Origin: UBA4427 sp046351135
GTDB taxonomy: Bacteria > Myxococcota_A > UBA9160 > UBA4427
NCBI GenBank assembly: GCA_046351135.1
Contig: JAXLZA010000012.1
Location: forward strand, 62,001-126,000
Direction: 5' to 3'
Length of the DNA stretch: 64,000 bases
Position numbers and translations under genes: made by a program. Positions 42,641 through 51,283 of the stretch are shown piece by piece (the first letter of the stretch is position 1; each line of letters starts with the position of its first letter). A model generated the notes under the pieces. That model was not told the DNA's origin and did not search any database. It was given only the letters and a program-made list of their open reading frames with translations.

Positions 42641-42849
42641 GCAGGACATCCTGGCCCGGGCGCATGGATCCACCCGCACGCCCGCTCTGCGAAACGTTCG
42701 CCGGACTCGAGACGAGCCCCGACCGGGCACCCGAGTCGGATGCCATGCACCGCACACGATGGATCTTCATTCCCTCACCCCCCGGAGAGGAGAATCGAGC
42801 CAGGATAACGTCCCGCGTTGGTCACGCAAAGGGTCGGGCCGTTCACGCC

Positions 42850-42878
42850 TTGACGCCCTCTCGCGACGACGGGACACT
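42850..42878 (+). promoter_or_regulatory. Candidate sigma-70 promoter for ssb in the 301-base ftsK-ssb gap
   Basis: TTGACG (42850-42855) and GACACT (42873-42878) are 17 bases apart, giving a start near 42885 and a leader of about 57 bases before ssb. The gap 42641-42941 between divergent ftsK and ssb shows no gene and no clear ftsK promoter. Confidence 0.4.
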
Positions 42879-42941
42879 TTGCGTCGACCTTCCCCACCAC
42901 CCCGTCACCAGGCCAAATCCGTCCCGGATGGAGCGTTCAGC

Positions 42942-43394
42942 ATGGCAGGCGTCAACAAAGCCATTCTCGTCGGCAACCTCGGCCGGGATCCTGAACTGCG
43001 AAAGACGCAGAACGGCCAGACCGTCTGCAACTTCACCCTCGCGACCAGCGAGAACTGGACGGACAAGAACGGTGAGCGGGTCGAGCGGACCGAATGGCAC
43101 CGCATCGTCGCCTGGGGCCGGGTCGGCGAGCTGTGCCACCAGTACCTGGCCAAGGGTCGAACCGTCTACGTCGAGGGCCGCATCCAGACGCGGGAGTGGG
43201 AAGACAAGGACGGGAACAAGCGGTACACGACCGAGATCAACGCGACGACGGTGAACTTCATCGGCGCGCGAGGCGGCAGCGCGGGCGGCGAAGGTGCGTC
43301 GGGCGGTGGTTACGGCGACGGTCCGAGCTCACGCGGCAGCGATCTGTCGGCCGCGACCAGCGGGCCGCCGATGGACGACGACATCCCGTTCTGA
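42942..43394 (+). CDS. ssb: Single-stranded DNA-binding protein
   Basis: A 150-residue SSB. The OB fold (1-110) begins GVNKAILVGNLGRDPELRKTQNGQTVCNFTLATSE and has RTEWHRIVAWGRVGELCHQYLAKGRTVYVEGRIQTREW. A short Gly/Ser-rich linker leads to the acidic tip DDDIPF that recruits repair and replication partners. GGAG lies 8 bases before the ATG. In many bacteria ssb sits between rpsF and rpsR; here it stands alone. Confidence 0.97.
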   Translation: MAGVNKAILVGNLGRDPELRKTQNGQTVCNFTLATSENWTDKNGERVERTEWHRIVAWGRVGELCHQYLAKGRTVYVEGRIQTREWEDKDGNKRYTTEINATTVNFIGARGGSAGGEGASGGGYGDGPSSRGSDLSAATSGPPMDDDIPF

Positions 43395-43448
43395 AGCGCG
43401 AGATCGTTCAAAGCGGGGCTGTTCCAGGAATCCGGCGAGAGCGCGGGC

Positions 43449-43847
43449 CTAGCGCGCCCCGCCGGAGCGCAGCGCACGGACGATCCGATCGATCTTCCTT
43501 CGGTCGTCGGGCTTCAACTCGTCGAACTCGATGCCCATGCCGGGCGGAACGCCGGGGCCGCCTCGGGACACGCGGACCACGCGTCCGACGGTCTCGACGA
43601 CCTCGTCGCTTCCGGGCAGGTGGAACTGCATCGACACCTCGGTGCCCGGGAGATGGGGCTTCTCGGTCTCGATGAAGAGACCGCCCTCGTTGATGTCGCG
43701 GGTGAACTCCGAGAAGATCTCGTCGACGGTCGCGTAATCGATCCGCACCGTGAGGGCGCTTCGATTCGCACGCCGGCGCTCGGCGGGCCGGGCGCCGACG
43801 GACGACCGCTCCGCGGTCCCGTCCCCGTCGAGGCTGATCTTCGACAT
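43449..43847 (-). CDS. PilZ domain protein
   Basis: A 132-residue single-domain PilZ protein of the type common in myxobacteria (TIGR02266-like). The c-di-GMP-binding arginines are in ERRRANR, and the second motif appears as RDINEGGLFIET in place of the usual D/NxSxxG, with Asn for Ser. The rest forms the beta barrel, including VSMQFHLPGSDEVVETVGRVVRV. Whether it still binds c-di-GMP is unsure. Possible roles are motility or exopolysaccharide control. It is convergent with ssb. Confidence 0.85.
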   Translation of the reverse strand: MSKISLDGDGTAERSSVGARPAERRRANRSALTVRIDYATVDEIFSEFTRDINEGGLFIETEKPHLPGTEVSMQFHLPGSDEVVETVGRVVRVSRGGPGVPPGMGIEFDELKPDDRRKIDRIVRALRSGGAR

Positions 43848-44029
43848 CGATTGGTCTCCCTGCCGCCAGGCGGGCTTGCCGGCATCGGGCCGCCCGACGG
43901 CGGCGATCCGGCTCGTCCGTCTATCGACCGGAGCAGGCCGCGGCCTTGAGCCGTCCGATCGGGACCGGATCGAAATCCACCGAACCCCCGCGGGCGCCTG
44001 CGAGCGCTGGGCCGAGGCGCGGCGGCCCG

Positions 44030-44764
44030 TCAGCGCGGGGGGATCGCTTCCAGGCAGCCCGCCTGCTGAAAGCTGAAGAAGCCCCCATCGGAGACGATTA
44101 CGTGGTCGACCACGCCGATCCCGAGCAGGCGGCCGGCCGCCGCCAGCCGCTCGGTCACGGACCGGTCTTCCGGGCTCGGGCTCGGGTCCCCGCTCGGGTG
44201 GTGGTGGACCAGGAGGAGCGCGGCGGCCGCCTGACGGATGGCCTCACGGAACACCTCGCGCGGATGGACCAGGCTCGCGGTGAGGGTGCCGACCGAGACC
44301 TCGTCGATCGCCATCAGACGGTGGCGGGCATCGAGCAGCAGGACGTGGAAGGACTCCCGAGGACGCCCGCGGAAGCGGGGGCCGAAATGGCGCTGCACGT
44401 CTTCGGGCGAGCGGATGGCCTGGCCCCGGACGAGCGGAACCGAGCCGAGCCGTCGCCCCAGCTCGAGCGCCGCCGCGATGCTCGCCGACTTGGCCGGTCC
44501 GAGCCCGGGCAGGGATGCGAGCACGCCGGGGGCGAGCTCGGCGAGGGCGGCGAGCCCGCCCGCTCCTGCGAGCAGCTCGCGGGCGAGCGCCCCGGCATCA
44601 CGACGCCGGTCTCCGGTTCGCAGGATGAGCGCGAGCAGGTCCGCCTCTGCGAGCGAGCGCGGTCCCTCGCAGTACAGGCGCTCGCGCGGCCACTCGGCGC
44701 GGCCTCGCCGCGCACGATCGCCCGCGGATCGATCGCTCCCGGCGCCGGGCGCCCGGGCACACAT
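44030..44764 (-). CDS. radC: RadC family (JAB/JAMM-domain) protein
   Basis: About 244 residues. An N-terminal helix-hairpin-helix region (LASLPGLGPAKSASIAAALELGRRL) precedes the RadC JAB metalloprotease-like domain: SFHVLLLDARHRLMAIDEVSVGTLTASLVHPREVFREAI, then the metal motif LLVHHHPSGDPSPSPED and LGIGVVDHVIVSDGGFFSF. The biological role of RadC is unsettled; a link to natural transformation is reported, not classical DNA repair. The start is uncertain: the ATG at 44764 is used, with an earlier ATG at 44815 possible. Confidence 0.88.
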   Translation of the reverse strand: MCARAPGAGSDRSAGDRARRGRAEWPRERLYCEGPRSLAEADLLALILRTGDRRRDAGALARELLAGAGGLAALAELAPGVLASLPGLGPAKSASIAAALELGRRLGSVPLVRGQAIRSPEDVQRHFGPRFRGRPRESFHVLLLDARHRLMAIDEVSVGTLTASLVHPREVFREAIRQAAAALLLVHHHPSGDPSPSPEDRSVTERLAAAGRLLGIGVVDHVIVSDGGFFSFQQAGCLEAIPPR

Positions 44765-44905
44765 CGGATGATTCAACGGATGGGCTCCTCGACGGGAGCA
44801 CGCATCGTCTCGCATCGCGCCCGGGAAGGCCCGCAGTGGACGCGCGGCCTCGCGACGAGAACGCCGGAGCACGGCGCGCCCGAGCTCGATTCCGGGCGAA
44901 CGGGA

Positions 44906-46138
44906 TCAGCGCCCCGACGACTCGAGCGGCGCGCCCCCCGCCTCCCCGGTCGGCTCGACGCCCTTCGTCTCCGGGTCCGCCTGCGCGGCGAAGTCGTCGG
45001 CCAGCCAGGTCGCCTTCTCGTCCCCGGCCGCTCTCAGCGCCTCGATCAGCTCGCCGAGCAGGCCCCTCGACTGGGCGCGCTCGCCGAGCCGCGCGACCCA
45101 GAGCTCCTGCTCCGCGAGGTTGTGGCGGGCGATGTAGCGGGCGAACTCCGCCGGATGCTCGAGCGCACGGGCCAGCCAGACGTCGCGCGGATCTTCGCTG
45201 CCCGCGTCCGCAGCCAGGCCGGGCCGGCCCGGCATGCGGCGCGACAGGGTGACGGGCACGGCCGTGGCCCCCTCTCCCGCCGATCGCTCCGCGAAGCCCG
45301 TCGCCGGTCCTGCGACCCCGCTCGCGAAGCCCTGGGCCAGGCCCCCGCTCCCGAAGAAGGCCTCGGGGCTCGCTGCACGGGCCCTGGCCGGACGAGGAGC
45401 GCCCCAGGGCGCCACGGCCATCGGGTCGTTCGCCGCGAGCGCCCGAGCGGGCTGATCCTCCGCGGCTCCCGCATCGACGGCACTCTTCGCCGAAGGAACC
45501 GTCGAAGGAACCGCCCCCGAAGCCGCCTCTCCACTCGACTCCACCGTCCCGGCCGCAGCCATCGCCGACGCCGCCGCGGGCGCCTCGATCCGGGCCGCCA
45601 TCCCGCGCGGCGCCTCTTCGGCCGTCTCGACCGCCGATGCGCCGAAACCGCGATCCACCTCGTCCGCGACGCCGCGGGCAACGTCGTCCGACTCGGCTAC
45701 GAGATCCACCGCCGGCCGATCGAGCCCCGCCTCGACCTCGACGCCCATGGCCTCCGGGCTCTGCGCGGCTCCGAGCGAGCGCGAGAGCGGTCCACCCTCC
45801 TGGACGACCACCACGACCAGCGCCGCCACGGCGATCGCCGAGGCCGGCAGGACGAAGTTCGGCTCGAGCACGCCCCCGAGCGCCCGTTGCACGCGCTCGA
45901 GGAAGGTCGGCTGCGTCTCGCCCGCTCGGATCCGCCGCATCACGTTGGCCGCGATCATCGGCGGGACCTCGGGCTGCGGCATCGCCCGCAGCAGCCGGAT
46001 CGTCTGCTGCATCTCGCGCACCTCCTGTGCGCAGGCCGCGCATCCGTCGAGATGCGCATCCACGAGGGCGCGCTTGTCGAGCGCCAGATCGCCTTCGAGG
46101 TAGTCGGCCAGGTGTTCGGTCAGCACGGCGTGATTCAC
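44906..46138 (-). CDS. Anti-sigma factor with zinc-finger domain and large periplasmic domain
   Basis: A 410-residue membrane protein. The N-terminal zinc-binding anti-sigma domain has Hx3Cx2C (HLDGCAAC). One transmembrane helix lies at about 95-112 (VLPASAIAVAALVVVVV). The periplasmic part is Ala/Ser/Pro-rich (about 120-310), then a more ordered C-terminal region (about 315-390, DVWLARALEHPAEFARYIARHNLAEQELWVARLGERAQSRG). Anti-sigma factors of this type hold an ECF sigma factor until it is released by stress. It starts 1 base after the sigma gene, with GTG, so the two are coupled and form a pair. Confidence 0.85.
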   Translation of the reverse strand: MNHAVLTEHLADYLEGDLALDKRALVDAHLDGCAACAQEVREMQQTIRLLRAMPQPEVPPMIAANVMRRIRAGETQPTFLERVQRALGGVLEPNFVLPASAIAVAALVVVVVQEGGPLSRSLGAAQSPEAMGVEVEAGLDRPAVDLVAESDDVARGVADEVDRGFGASAVETAEEAPRGMAARIEAPAAASAMAAAGTVESSGEAASGAVPSTVPSAKSAVDAGAAEDQPARALAANDPMAVAPWGAPRPARARAASPEAFFGSGGLAQGFASGVAGPATGFAERSAGEGATAVPVTLSRRMPGRPGLAADAGSEDPRDVWLARALEHPAEFARYIARHNLAEQELWVARLGERAQSRGLLGELIEALRAAGDEKATWLADDFAAQADPETKGVEPTGEAGGAPLESSGR

Positions 46139-46139
46139 G

Positions 46140-46811
46140 TCAGATTCCCTCGATCGCCGGGCCGGAGCCCAGCAGTCCCTTCAGCTCCTCGCGGAGCGCC
46201 TGTCTCGCGCGATGGATGCGTGATTTGACGGTGCCCTCGGCGACCCCGAGCACCTTGGCGATCTCGCCGTACGCGAGCCCTTCGATGTCGTACAGGATCA
46301 CCGGCATGCGCAGCGCAGGGGAGAGCGTCTCGAGCGCCTTGCGGACGTGCCCCGACAGCTCGCCTCCCAGCATCGCGTCCTCGGGATCGCGCGGCGCGCT
46401 CGGGAGATCGTCCCCGGCATCGTTGCGCGTCTTCAGCTTCTCGACCCGCGACCGCCCCCGGCCGAGAGCACGGCGGCGATTGAGGGCGGCATTGGCGGCG
46501 ACCCGGTAGATGAAGGTCGAGAAGCGCGATTCGGACCGGAAGCGATGGCCGTGACGATGCAGGCTCAGGAAGGTCTCCTGCGTCAGGTCCTCCGCGTCCT
46601 CGCGATTGCCCATCATGCGGTAGAGGAGACGGTAGACGCGCTGCTGATGGCGCTCGATCAGCTCTTCGAAAGCCTTCTCGTCCCCGCCCTGCCAGCGGGC
46701 GACGAGCTCCCGGTCCGGATCCTCGACGACGACTCGTGGGCCGGACAGCTCGCGCGCCAATGGATTCGTGCCCCGTACCATGGTCCCTCGCTCGACGAAT
46801 TCGTAGGTCAT
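46140..46811 (-). CDS. ECF sigma factor, RpoE-like
   Basis: A 223-residue extracytoplasmic-function sigma factor. Region 2 includes FEELIERHQQRVYRLLYRMMGNREDAEDLTQETFLSLHRH and FSTFIYRVAANAALNRRR; region 4 includes LRMPVILYDIEGLAYGEIAKVLGVAEGTVKSRIHRARQAL. Region 2.4 binds the -10 and region 4.2 the -35. The ATG at 46811 has GGAGAGG 6 bases upstream; a longer open frame has no family match. Coupled to its anti-sigma gene. A candidate self-recognised promoter lies just upstream. Confidence 0.93.
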   Translation of the reverse strand: MTYEFVERGTMVRGTNPLARELSGPRVVVEDPDRELVARWQGGDEKAFEELIERHQQRVYRLLYRMMGNREDAEDLTQETFLSLHRHGHRFRSESRFSTFIYRVAANAALNRRRALGRGRSRVEKLKTRNDAGDDLPSAPRDPEDAMLGGELSGHVRKALETLSPALRMPVILYDIEGLAYGEIAKVLGVAEGTVKSRIHRARQALREELKGLLGSGPAIEGI

Positions 46812-46828
46812 GGGTCGCCTCTCCGCCG

Positions 46829-46857
46829 ACAGACCCCGCTTTTCGAGCGCGGGTTCC
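46829..46857 (-). promoter_or_regulatory. Candidate ECF autoregulatory promoter
   Basis: On the minus strand GGAACC (46852-46857) and GTCTGT (46829-46834) are 17 bases apart, close to the GGAAC - GTC pattern of RpoE-type promoters. The spacing to the sigma gene (18 bases to the ATG) leaves a short leader with its Shine-Dalgarno. ECF genes commonly control themselves. The gap 46812-47031 holds nothing else. Confidence 0.45.
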
Positions 46858-47031
46858 GGCGCGGGCTCCACCGTCGAAGCCGGGACGTTCGATTGCGGTC
46901 CGCTCACGAAGCCCAGCCTCCGCGCGGTCGTCCCCCGCGCGAGCCGGTCGCCCCCTCCCCTTGGGACCGCCCCGAGACCGCGGGCGCGGTCATCCCCAGC
47001 CACCGCTCCCGGCCAGCCCTTCGCCGTCCTC

Positions 47032-47589
47032 TCATCGTTCTCCCCCCCGTTCGGGCACGAGCCCGATCTCCCCTTCTCCGCTGCGCACGAAGGATCCGCT
47101 CTTGCCGCCCTGCTTCGCCACCAGGCGGATGCGATCGACGACCATCTCGCGGTCGACCGCCTTGCACATGTCGTAGATCGTGAGCCCCGCGGCCGAGACG
47201 GCGACGAGCGCCTCCATCTCGACCCCCGTCCGCCAGTGGGCCTGCACGCGCGCCTCGATCAGGATCGCGTCGCCGGCGGGCGCCGGCTCGAGCACGACCT
47301 CGACCGAATCGAGCGGCATCGGATGGGCGAGCGGGATCCATTCGGCGGTCCGCTTCGCGGCCTGGATCCCGGCGATCCGGGCCGTCGCGAGGACGTCGCC
47401 CTTCGCGATGCGCCCCTCGACGATGCGCGCGAGCGTCGCGCGGGCCATCTGCACCGCCCCCCGCGCCACGCACACGCGGCGCGTGATCGGCTTCTCGCCG
47501 ACGTCGACCATGCGCGCACGCCCCTGCGCGTCGAGATGCGTCAACTCGTCCAACCCCGCCTCCTCGTCCATCGCGGCGACCGCGCTCAC
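47032..47589 (-). CDS. moaC: Cyclic pyranopterin monophosphate synthase MoaC
   Basis: A 185-residue MoaC, which with MoaA makes cyclic pyranopterin phosphate for molybdenum cofactor. Motifs: LDAQGRARMVDVGEKPITRRVCVARG, AGIQAAKRTAEWIPLAHPMPLDSVEV and GVEMEALVAVSAAGLTIYDMCKAVDR. The family motif is usually LCHP; here it is LAHP, as in some bacteria. Catalytic Lys lies in MCKAVD and the basic C-terminal segment RIRLVAKQGGKSG is intact. It starts with GTG and has no other moa genes nearby. Confidence 0.94.
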   Translation of the reverse strand: MSAVAAMDEEAGLDELTHLDAQGRARMVDVGEKPITRRVCVARGAVQMARATLARIVEGRIAKGDVLATARIAGIQAAKRTAEWIPLAHPMPLDSVEVVLEPAPAGDAILIEARVQAHWRTGVEMEALVAVSAAGLTIYDMCKAVDREMVVDRIRLVAKQGGKSGSFVRSGEGEIGLVPERGGER

Positions 47590-47635
47590 GCCGATCGGCC
47601 CCGGAGCCCGTCCCCGGCCGCCTCCGAATCGATCG

Positions 47636-48490
47636 TCAGTCGTTGAGCCAGTCGAGGATCTCTCGCCAGACCGCCTCGTGTTCCGGCTCGTTGAAGATCT
47701 CGTGCCGCAGTCCAGGATAGACCGTCAGCCGGCTCCGCTTCGCGACCTCGGGAGCGAGCTCCGCGTGGAAGCGGCGGCTCCCCGAGACGGGACAGATCGG
47801 GTCGTCGCCGCCATGGAGGATCAGCATCGGCCGCTCGATCGCCCGGGCGGAGGCGGCCACCCGCTCGACCATCGCGGCGAGCCCCGCCGCGAAGCGCGCG
47901 GACATGCGGTCCTCGACGAAGGGATCCGCGAGGTAGCGCCGCACGACCTCGGGGTCGCGCGAGAGGCCCTCGGCATCGAGCCCCGTCGAGAGGCCGAGGC
48001 GCGGGGCGACGAGCGAGAGGATGCGGGCGGCGAGGAGCCGCAGGCGCCGATCGAGCGAGCCGCCCGTCGGCATCTCGAGCAGCGGGCCGGACAGCACGAT
48101 GCGCTCGACGTCCGGTCGTCGGAACGCGGCCGTGGCCGCGACGACGAGCCCGCCCATGCTGTGGCCGACCAGCGCGATCGGCAGCCCGGGATGCTCCGCC
48201 GCGGTCCGCTCGACGAACTGCGCGAGCTCGTCGAGCAGCCGCTCGAAGCGATCGACGTGTCCCCGCGGCCCGCGCGTTCGGCCGTGGCCGGCCTGGTCGT
48301 AGGCGTGGACCGCGAAGCCCTGCGCCGCGAAGTGCATCGCCATCGCGTCGTAGCGCCCGGCGTGCTCGGCGTAGCCGTGGACCAGGACCATTGCGCGGTG
48401 GGGATCCGGCGGCAGCCAGGCGTAACGGTAGCGCTCGCCGAGATCGGAGAGCGCGATCCGACCTTCGCGGCGACGGACGAGCGGCGCCAT
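47636..48490 (-). CDS. Alpha/beta hydrolase, monoacylglycerol lipase-like
   Basis: A 284-residue serine hydrolase of the lysophospholipase/monoglyceride lipase group. The oxyanion and start region is AMVLVHGYAEHAGRYDAMA, the nucleophile elbow GHSMGG, the acid in LHGGDDPICP, and the His in LRHEIFNE. YDQAGHGRTRGPRGHV is characteristic of monoacylglycerol lipases. No signal peptide. Probably splits acyl glycerols or lysophospholipids in the cytoplasm; the substrate is inferred. The ATG directly follows the lytic transglycosylase stop (TGAATG). Confidence 0.88.
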   Translation of the reverse strand: MAPLVRRREGRIALSDLGERYRYAWLPPDPHRAMVLVHGYAEHAGRYDAMAMHFAAQGFAVHAYDQAGHGRTRGPRGHVDRFERLLDELAQFVERTAAEHPGLPIALVGHSMGGLVVAATAAFRRPDVERIVLSGPLLEMPTGGSLDRRLRLLAARILSLVAPRLGLSTGLDAEGLSRDPEVVRRYLADPFVEDRMSARFAAGLAAMVERVAASARAIERPMLILHGGDDPICPVSGSRRFHAELAPEVAKRSRLTVYPGLRHEIFNEPEHEAVWREILDWLND

Positions 48491-49111
48491 TCAGGAGGGG
48501 CTCGATTCGCGCACCCGCGCTCGGGCCCGCTCGACCTTCTCGAGATAGGCGTCGCCGCGGACGTGACGGCCCCAGAAATAGGAGGAGATCCCCTGCGGCT
48601 CCCCGAGGCGTCGGATGTTGTCCGCCAGGATGAAGCAGCCGGCCTCGATGTTGCTCTCGATCGTCGCGAGGTTGCCGGCGAGCGGGAGCTTCTCCGCCAT
48701 GTGCGGCATGACCTGCATGAGGCCGATCGCGCCCTTGCCGCTCTGGGCCCAGGGCCGTGCATCGCTCTCGACGAGCAGGACCGCGGTCACCAGGTAGGGA
48801 TCGAGCGCATGCCGACGGCTGCTGCGCAGCACCGCCTCGACCACCCGCCGCTGCTCCTCGCCCGAGAGCGACCCGTTCCGGCTCCGGAGATGGTCGATCA
48901 GCGCCGCCGTCACCGCCGGCCGCGCCGCCTCGACGGGATCCTCGACGGCCACCGGACTCGCGTCCGGATCCCGGCCCCACGGCGCGCCGTCCACGAGCAG
49001 GAGGGCCGCCAGCACGACGAGCCCCCAGGTCGCCGCGTGGCGCAGCCCGAGCGAAGACGGTCTGCGGGCTCCCGCGACGAACGACGGGCCCTCGTGTCGG
49101 CGGCGCTGCAT
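48491..49111 (-). CDS. Membrane-anchored lytic transglycosylase (SLT domain)
   Basis: A 206-residue protein with an N-terminal membrane segment or uncleaved signal (about 28-42, TWGLVVLAALLLVDG) and a soluble lytic transglycosylase domain (about 95-190). The catalytic Glu is in VTAVLLVESDARPWA, followed by the family motif KGAIGLMQVMP and the end of the domain NIEAGCFILADNIRR. It cuts peptidoglycan in the periplasm. The ATG at 49111 is used; AGAGGGG lies directly before it. Coupled to the lipase gene downstream. Confidence 0.88.
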   Translation of the reverse strand: MQRRRHEGPSFVAGARRPSSLGLRHAATWGLVVLAALLLVDGAPWGRDPDASPVAVEDPVEAARPAVTAALIDHLRSRNGSLSGEEQRRVVEAVLRSSRRHALDPYLVTAVLLVESDARPWAQSGKGAIGLMQVMPHMAEKLPLAGNLATIESNIEAGCFILADNIRRLGEPQGISSYFWGRHVRGDAYLEKVERARARVRESSPS

Positions 49112-49247
49112 CCCCTCTTGCCCCCGGGCCGCTGGCCCTGCCTCGCGGCGCAGGATACAAGGCGGCTCCCACGCGGGCCACGCACGCGGCCCGCGCGTTT
49201 GCCCGGGCGGGCGGCCTCGCGTACCGTGCGCCCGCACGCGAGGCGAG

Positions 49248-50003
49248 ATGTATCCGATCCTCTTCCATCTCCCGATTCTCGGTCTGCCGATCAGCAGCTT
49301 CGGCGTGATGATGGCGCTCGGGTTCCTCGCCGGTTACTGGATCGCCCTGCCGCGCATGCGCGAAGAGGGGCTCGATCCCGAGCACACCGCGAACCTGCTC
49401 ATCTTCATCATGTTGGGCGGCGTGTTCGGCGCGAAGCTCTATTACGCCGTCGACTTCTGGTGGCGCGAGGGCCTCCCGTTCTGGGAATCGATGCTCTCCC
49501 GCGGCGGCCTGGTGTTCTACGGGGGACTGATCGGGGGATTCCTCGGCGGGCTGATCGGCTGCCGGGTGCTCGGTGTGCCGGCGATCCCCTTCGCCAACGC
49601 GGCCGCGATCTCCCTCGCCGTCGGCCAGGCGCTCGGCCGGATCGGCTGCTTCCTGGTCGGGGACGACTACGGGCGCGCGACGGACCTGCCCTGGGGCGTC
49701 GCCTTTCCGCAGGGGCTGCCGCCGGTCGACTACCCGGTGCATCCGACGATGCTCTACGAGACGGCCTGGCTGACTCTCGTCAGCGCCTGGCTCTGGCGAC
49801 GGAGGCGCCGGAGCCCGTCGCTGATGGGCGAGTACCTGGTCCTGAACGGCATCGGCCGGGCGGTGATCGAGCACTGGCGGCTCAACGCGCGGGTGGCGCT
49901 CGGCCTCTCGGAGGCGCAGTGGATCGGAATCGCGATCCTGGTCGTCGGGACGATCCTGATCGTGCGGGGGCGCTCGAAGCGACCCCTGCGCGCGGCCGCC
50001 TAG
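49248..50003 (+). CDS. lgt: Prolipoprotein diacylglyceryl transferase
   Basis: A 251-residue inner membrane enzyme with about seven hydrophobic helices; it adds diacylglycerol to the lipobox cysteine of prolipoproteins, such as those of BamD, SppA and the beta-propeller protein in this window. The signature is GQALGRIGCFLVGDDYGRATDLPWGV, with the essential Arg in GRIGCF; the start HLPILGLPISSFGVMMALGF and the C-terminal PVHPTMLYE are also typical. GAGG lies just before the ATG. Its stop overlaps the convergent gene's stop in CTAG. Confidence 0.95.
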   Translation: MYPILFHLPILGLPISSFGVMMALGFLAGYWIALPRMREEGLDPEHTANLLIFIMLGGVFGAKLYYAVDFWWREGLPFWESMLSRGGLVFYGGLIGGFLGGLIGCRVLGVPAIPFANAAAISLAVGQALGRIGCFLVGDDYGRATDLPWGVAFPQGLPPVDYPVHPTMLYETAWLTLVSAWLWRRRRRSPSLMGEYLVLNGIGRAVIEHWRLNARVALGLSEAQWIGIAILVVGTILIVRGRSKRPLRAAA

Positions 50004-50995
50004 CCTCGCTCCGGACCGTCGCCGAGCCGGGGCGGACCGCCGCCCTCCATGCGCTGCTGCAGGGCCCGGGCACGCGCCGTCCAGGCGGCGGAGTCCGCGT
50101 CGTCCCGCAGGAGCGGACCGAGCCGGCCGAGCACCGCGCTCGCCAGCCGCGCGAACTCCCGCTCGAGCAGATGGCCATCGGCCTCGACCCAGGCCGTCAG
50201 CGTCTCGATCGAGGTCGCATAGCGTCCGTCGAGCACGGCCTGCATGCCCTCGGCGTACAGCTCGAGCTGATGGATCTCCTGGAGCGGAGCCTCCGCCTCG
50301 CCGCGGGCCCGCCGCAGGGTGGCGAGCGCCTCGACGTAGTAGGCACTCTCGAGCAGGGCCCGCGCCCCCTCGACGAGCCCGGTCGCGGTGTTGCCGTGCA
50401 TCGCCTTGAGCAGCCCGTCGAGCCCCTCGCCGAAGGCGGCATCGACCTGCTCCTTGCGGCTCAGGAGGCAGCGCGTGACGCGGCGATCGCCGGCACGCTC
50501 GAGCAGGAGCCGCCGGAGCTGGTCCCGAGTCTGGGCCAGCAGGACCCGGACCTCGGCCACCACCTCGTCGAGGCGCGCGACGCTCTTGCCGAGGATGCGG
50601 TCGAACTCGACGATCAGCGCCTCCGACTGCTCGTCGGCCGCATCCCGCAGCTGCGCCACCCGCGGTCCGTAGACCTCGCGCTGGTACAGGCTCTCGCGCA
50701 GCTTCATCGCCTCGTGGAACAGCGAGCCCAGAGCGAGATCGAAGAGCGCTTCGTGGCGCACGACCTCGCTGCCGTACTCGTCGGTGCGGAAGAGCGCGTG
50801 GCTCTTCTCCTTCATCCGGAAGAGGACGGCCCCCTCGTCGTCGCCGACGAGCTCCCGGATCCGGGCGAACGGGATCTCGTGAGGACCGTGGCGCGCGAAC
50901 AGCTCCGCGAAGGCCGCATACCCCGAAAGGAACTCGCGCAGTAGCTGGACGAAGTCGGCCGACCGACCTGCCGGATCGCGGCTCGCAGCACTCAC
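50000..50995 (-). CDS. Hypothetical protein, mostly helical (331 residues)
   Basis: Not recognised. From the GTG at 50995 (GAGG 8 bases upstream) it is 331 residues, without signal peptide or membrane segment and with one Cys only. It looks almost entirely alpha-helical, with long amphipathic stretches (about 20-130 and 130-240). Conserved-looking parts are DFVQLLREFLSGYAAFAELFARHG and LVGDDEGAVLFRMKEKSHALFR. The gene is divergent from ETF-QO with a 288-base gap, and convergent with lgt. No function can be proposed. Confidence 0.75.
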   Translation of the reverse strand: MSAASRDPAGRSADFVQLLREFLSGYAAFAELFARHGPHEIPFARIRELVGDDEGAVLFRMKEKSHALFRTDEYGSEVVRHEALFDLALGSLFHEAMKLRESLYQREVYGPRVAQLRDAADEQSEALIVEFDRILGKSVARLDEVVAEVRVLLAQTRDQLRRLLLERAGDRRVTRCLLSRKEQVDAAFGEGLDGLLKAMHGNTATGLVEGARALLESAYYVEALATLRRARGEAEAPLQEIHQLELYAEGMQAVLDGRYATSIETLTAWVEADGHLLEREFARLASAVLGRLGPLLRDDADSAAWTARARALQQRMEGGGPPRLGDGPERG

Positions 50996-51283
50996 TGAAC
51001 CGTCCTCGGAGCTGAAGGGCGTCGCGCCCGGGTCCGCCGTGCAGTGCGCGACGGGCGGCCTGGGCACGCGGCCGCCCAGAATAGGAGACGGCGATCCGCC
51101 GGCCAATGGAAGAATCGGTTGTTCGGCCGCGCCCCGTCTCCTAAGTTCCGGTCGACCCGAATCCCCGTCGATGCGCCCAGGGAGCGTCTCTACGTCCGAA
51201 GCGGATCCGACCGGAGCAGACGCCTCCGGCGGGTCTGCGGTGCGGACCCCTCCGGCGCGGGCCCTGCGAAAGGAAGCTTTGCG

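Noticed and set aside
44030..44764. RadC as a depupylating JAMM enzyme partnered with the proteasome
   Set aside because: The metal motif is ordinary for RadC, the gene is 6 kb away beside unrelated genes, and Dop already supplies depupylase activity.
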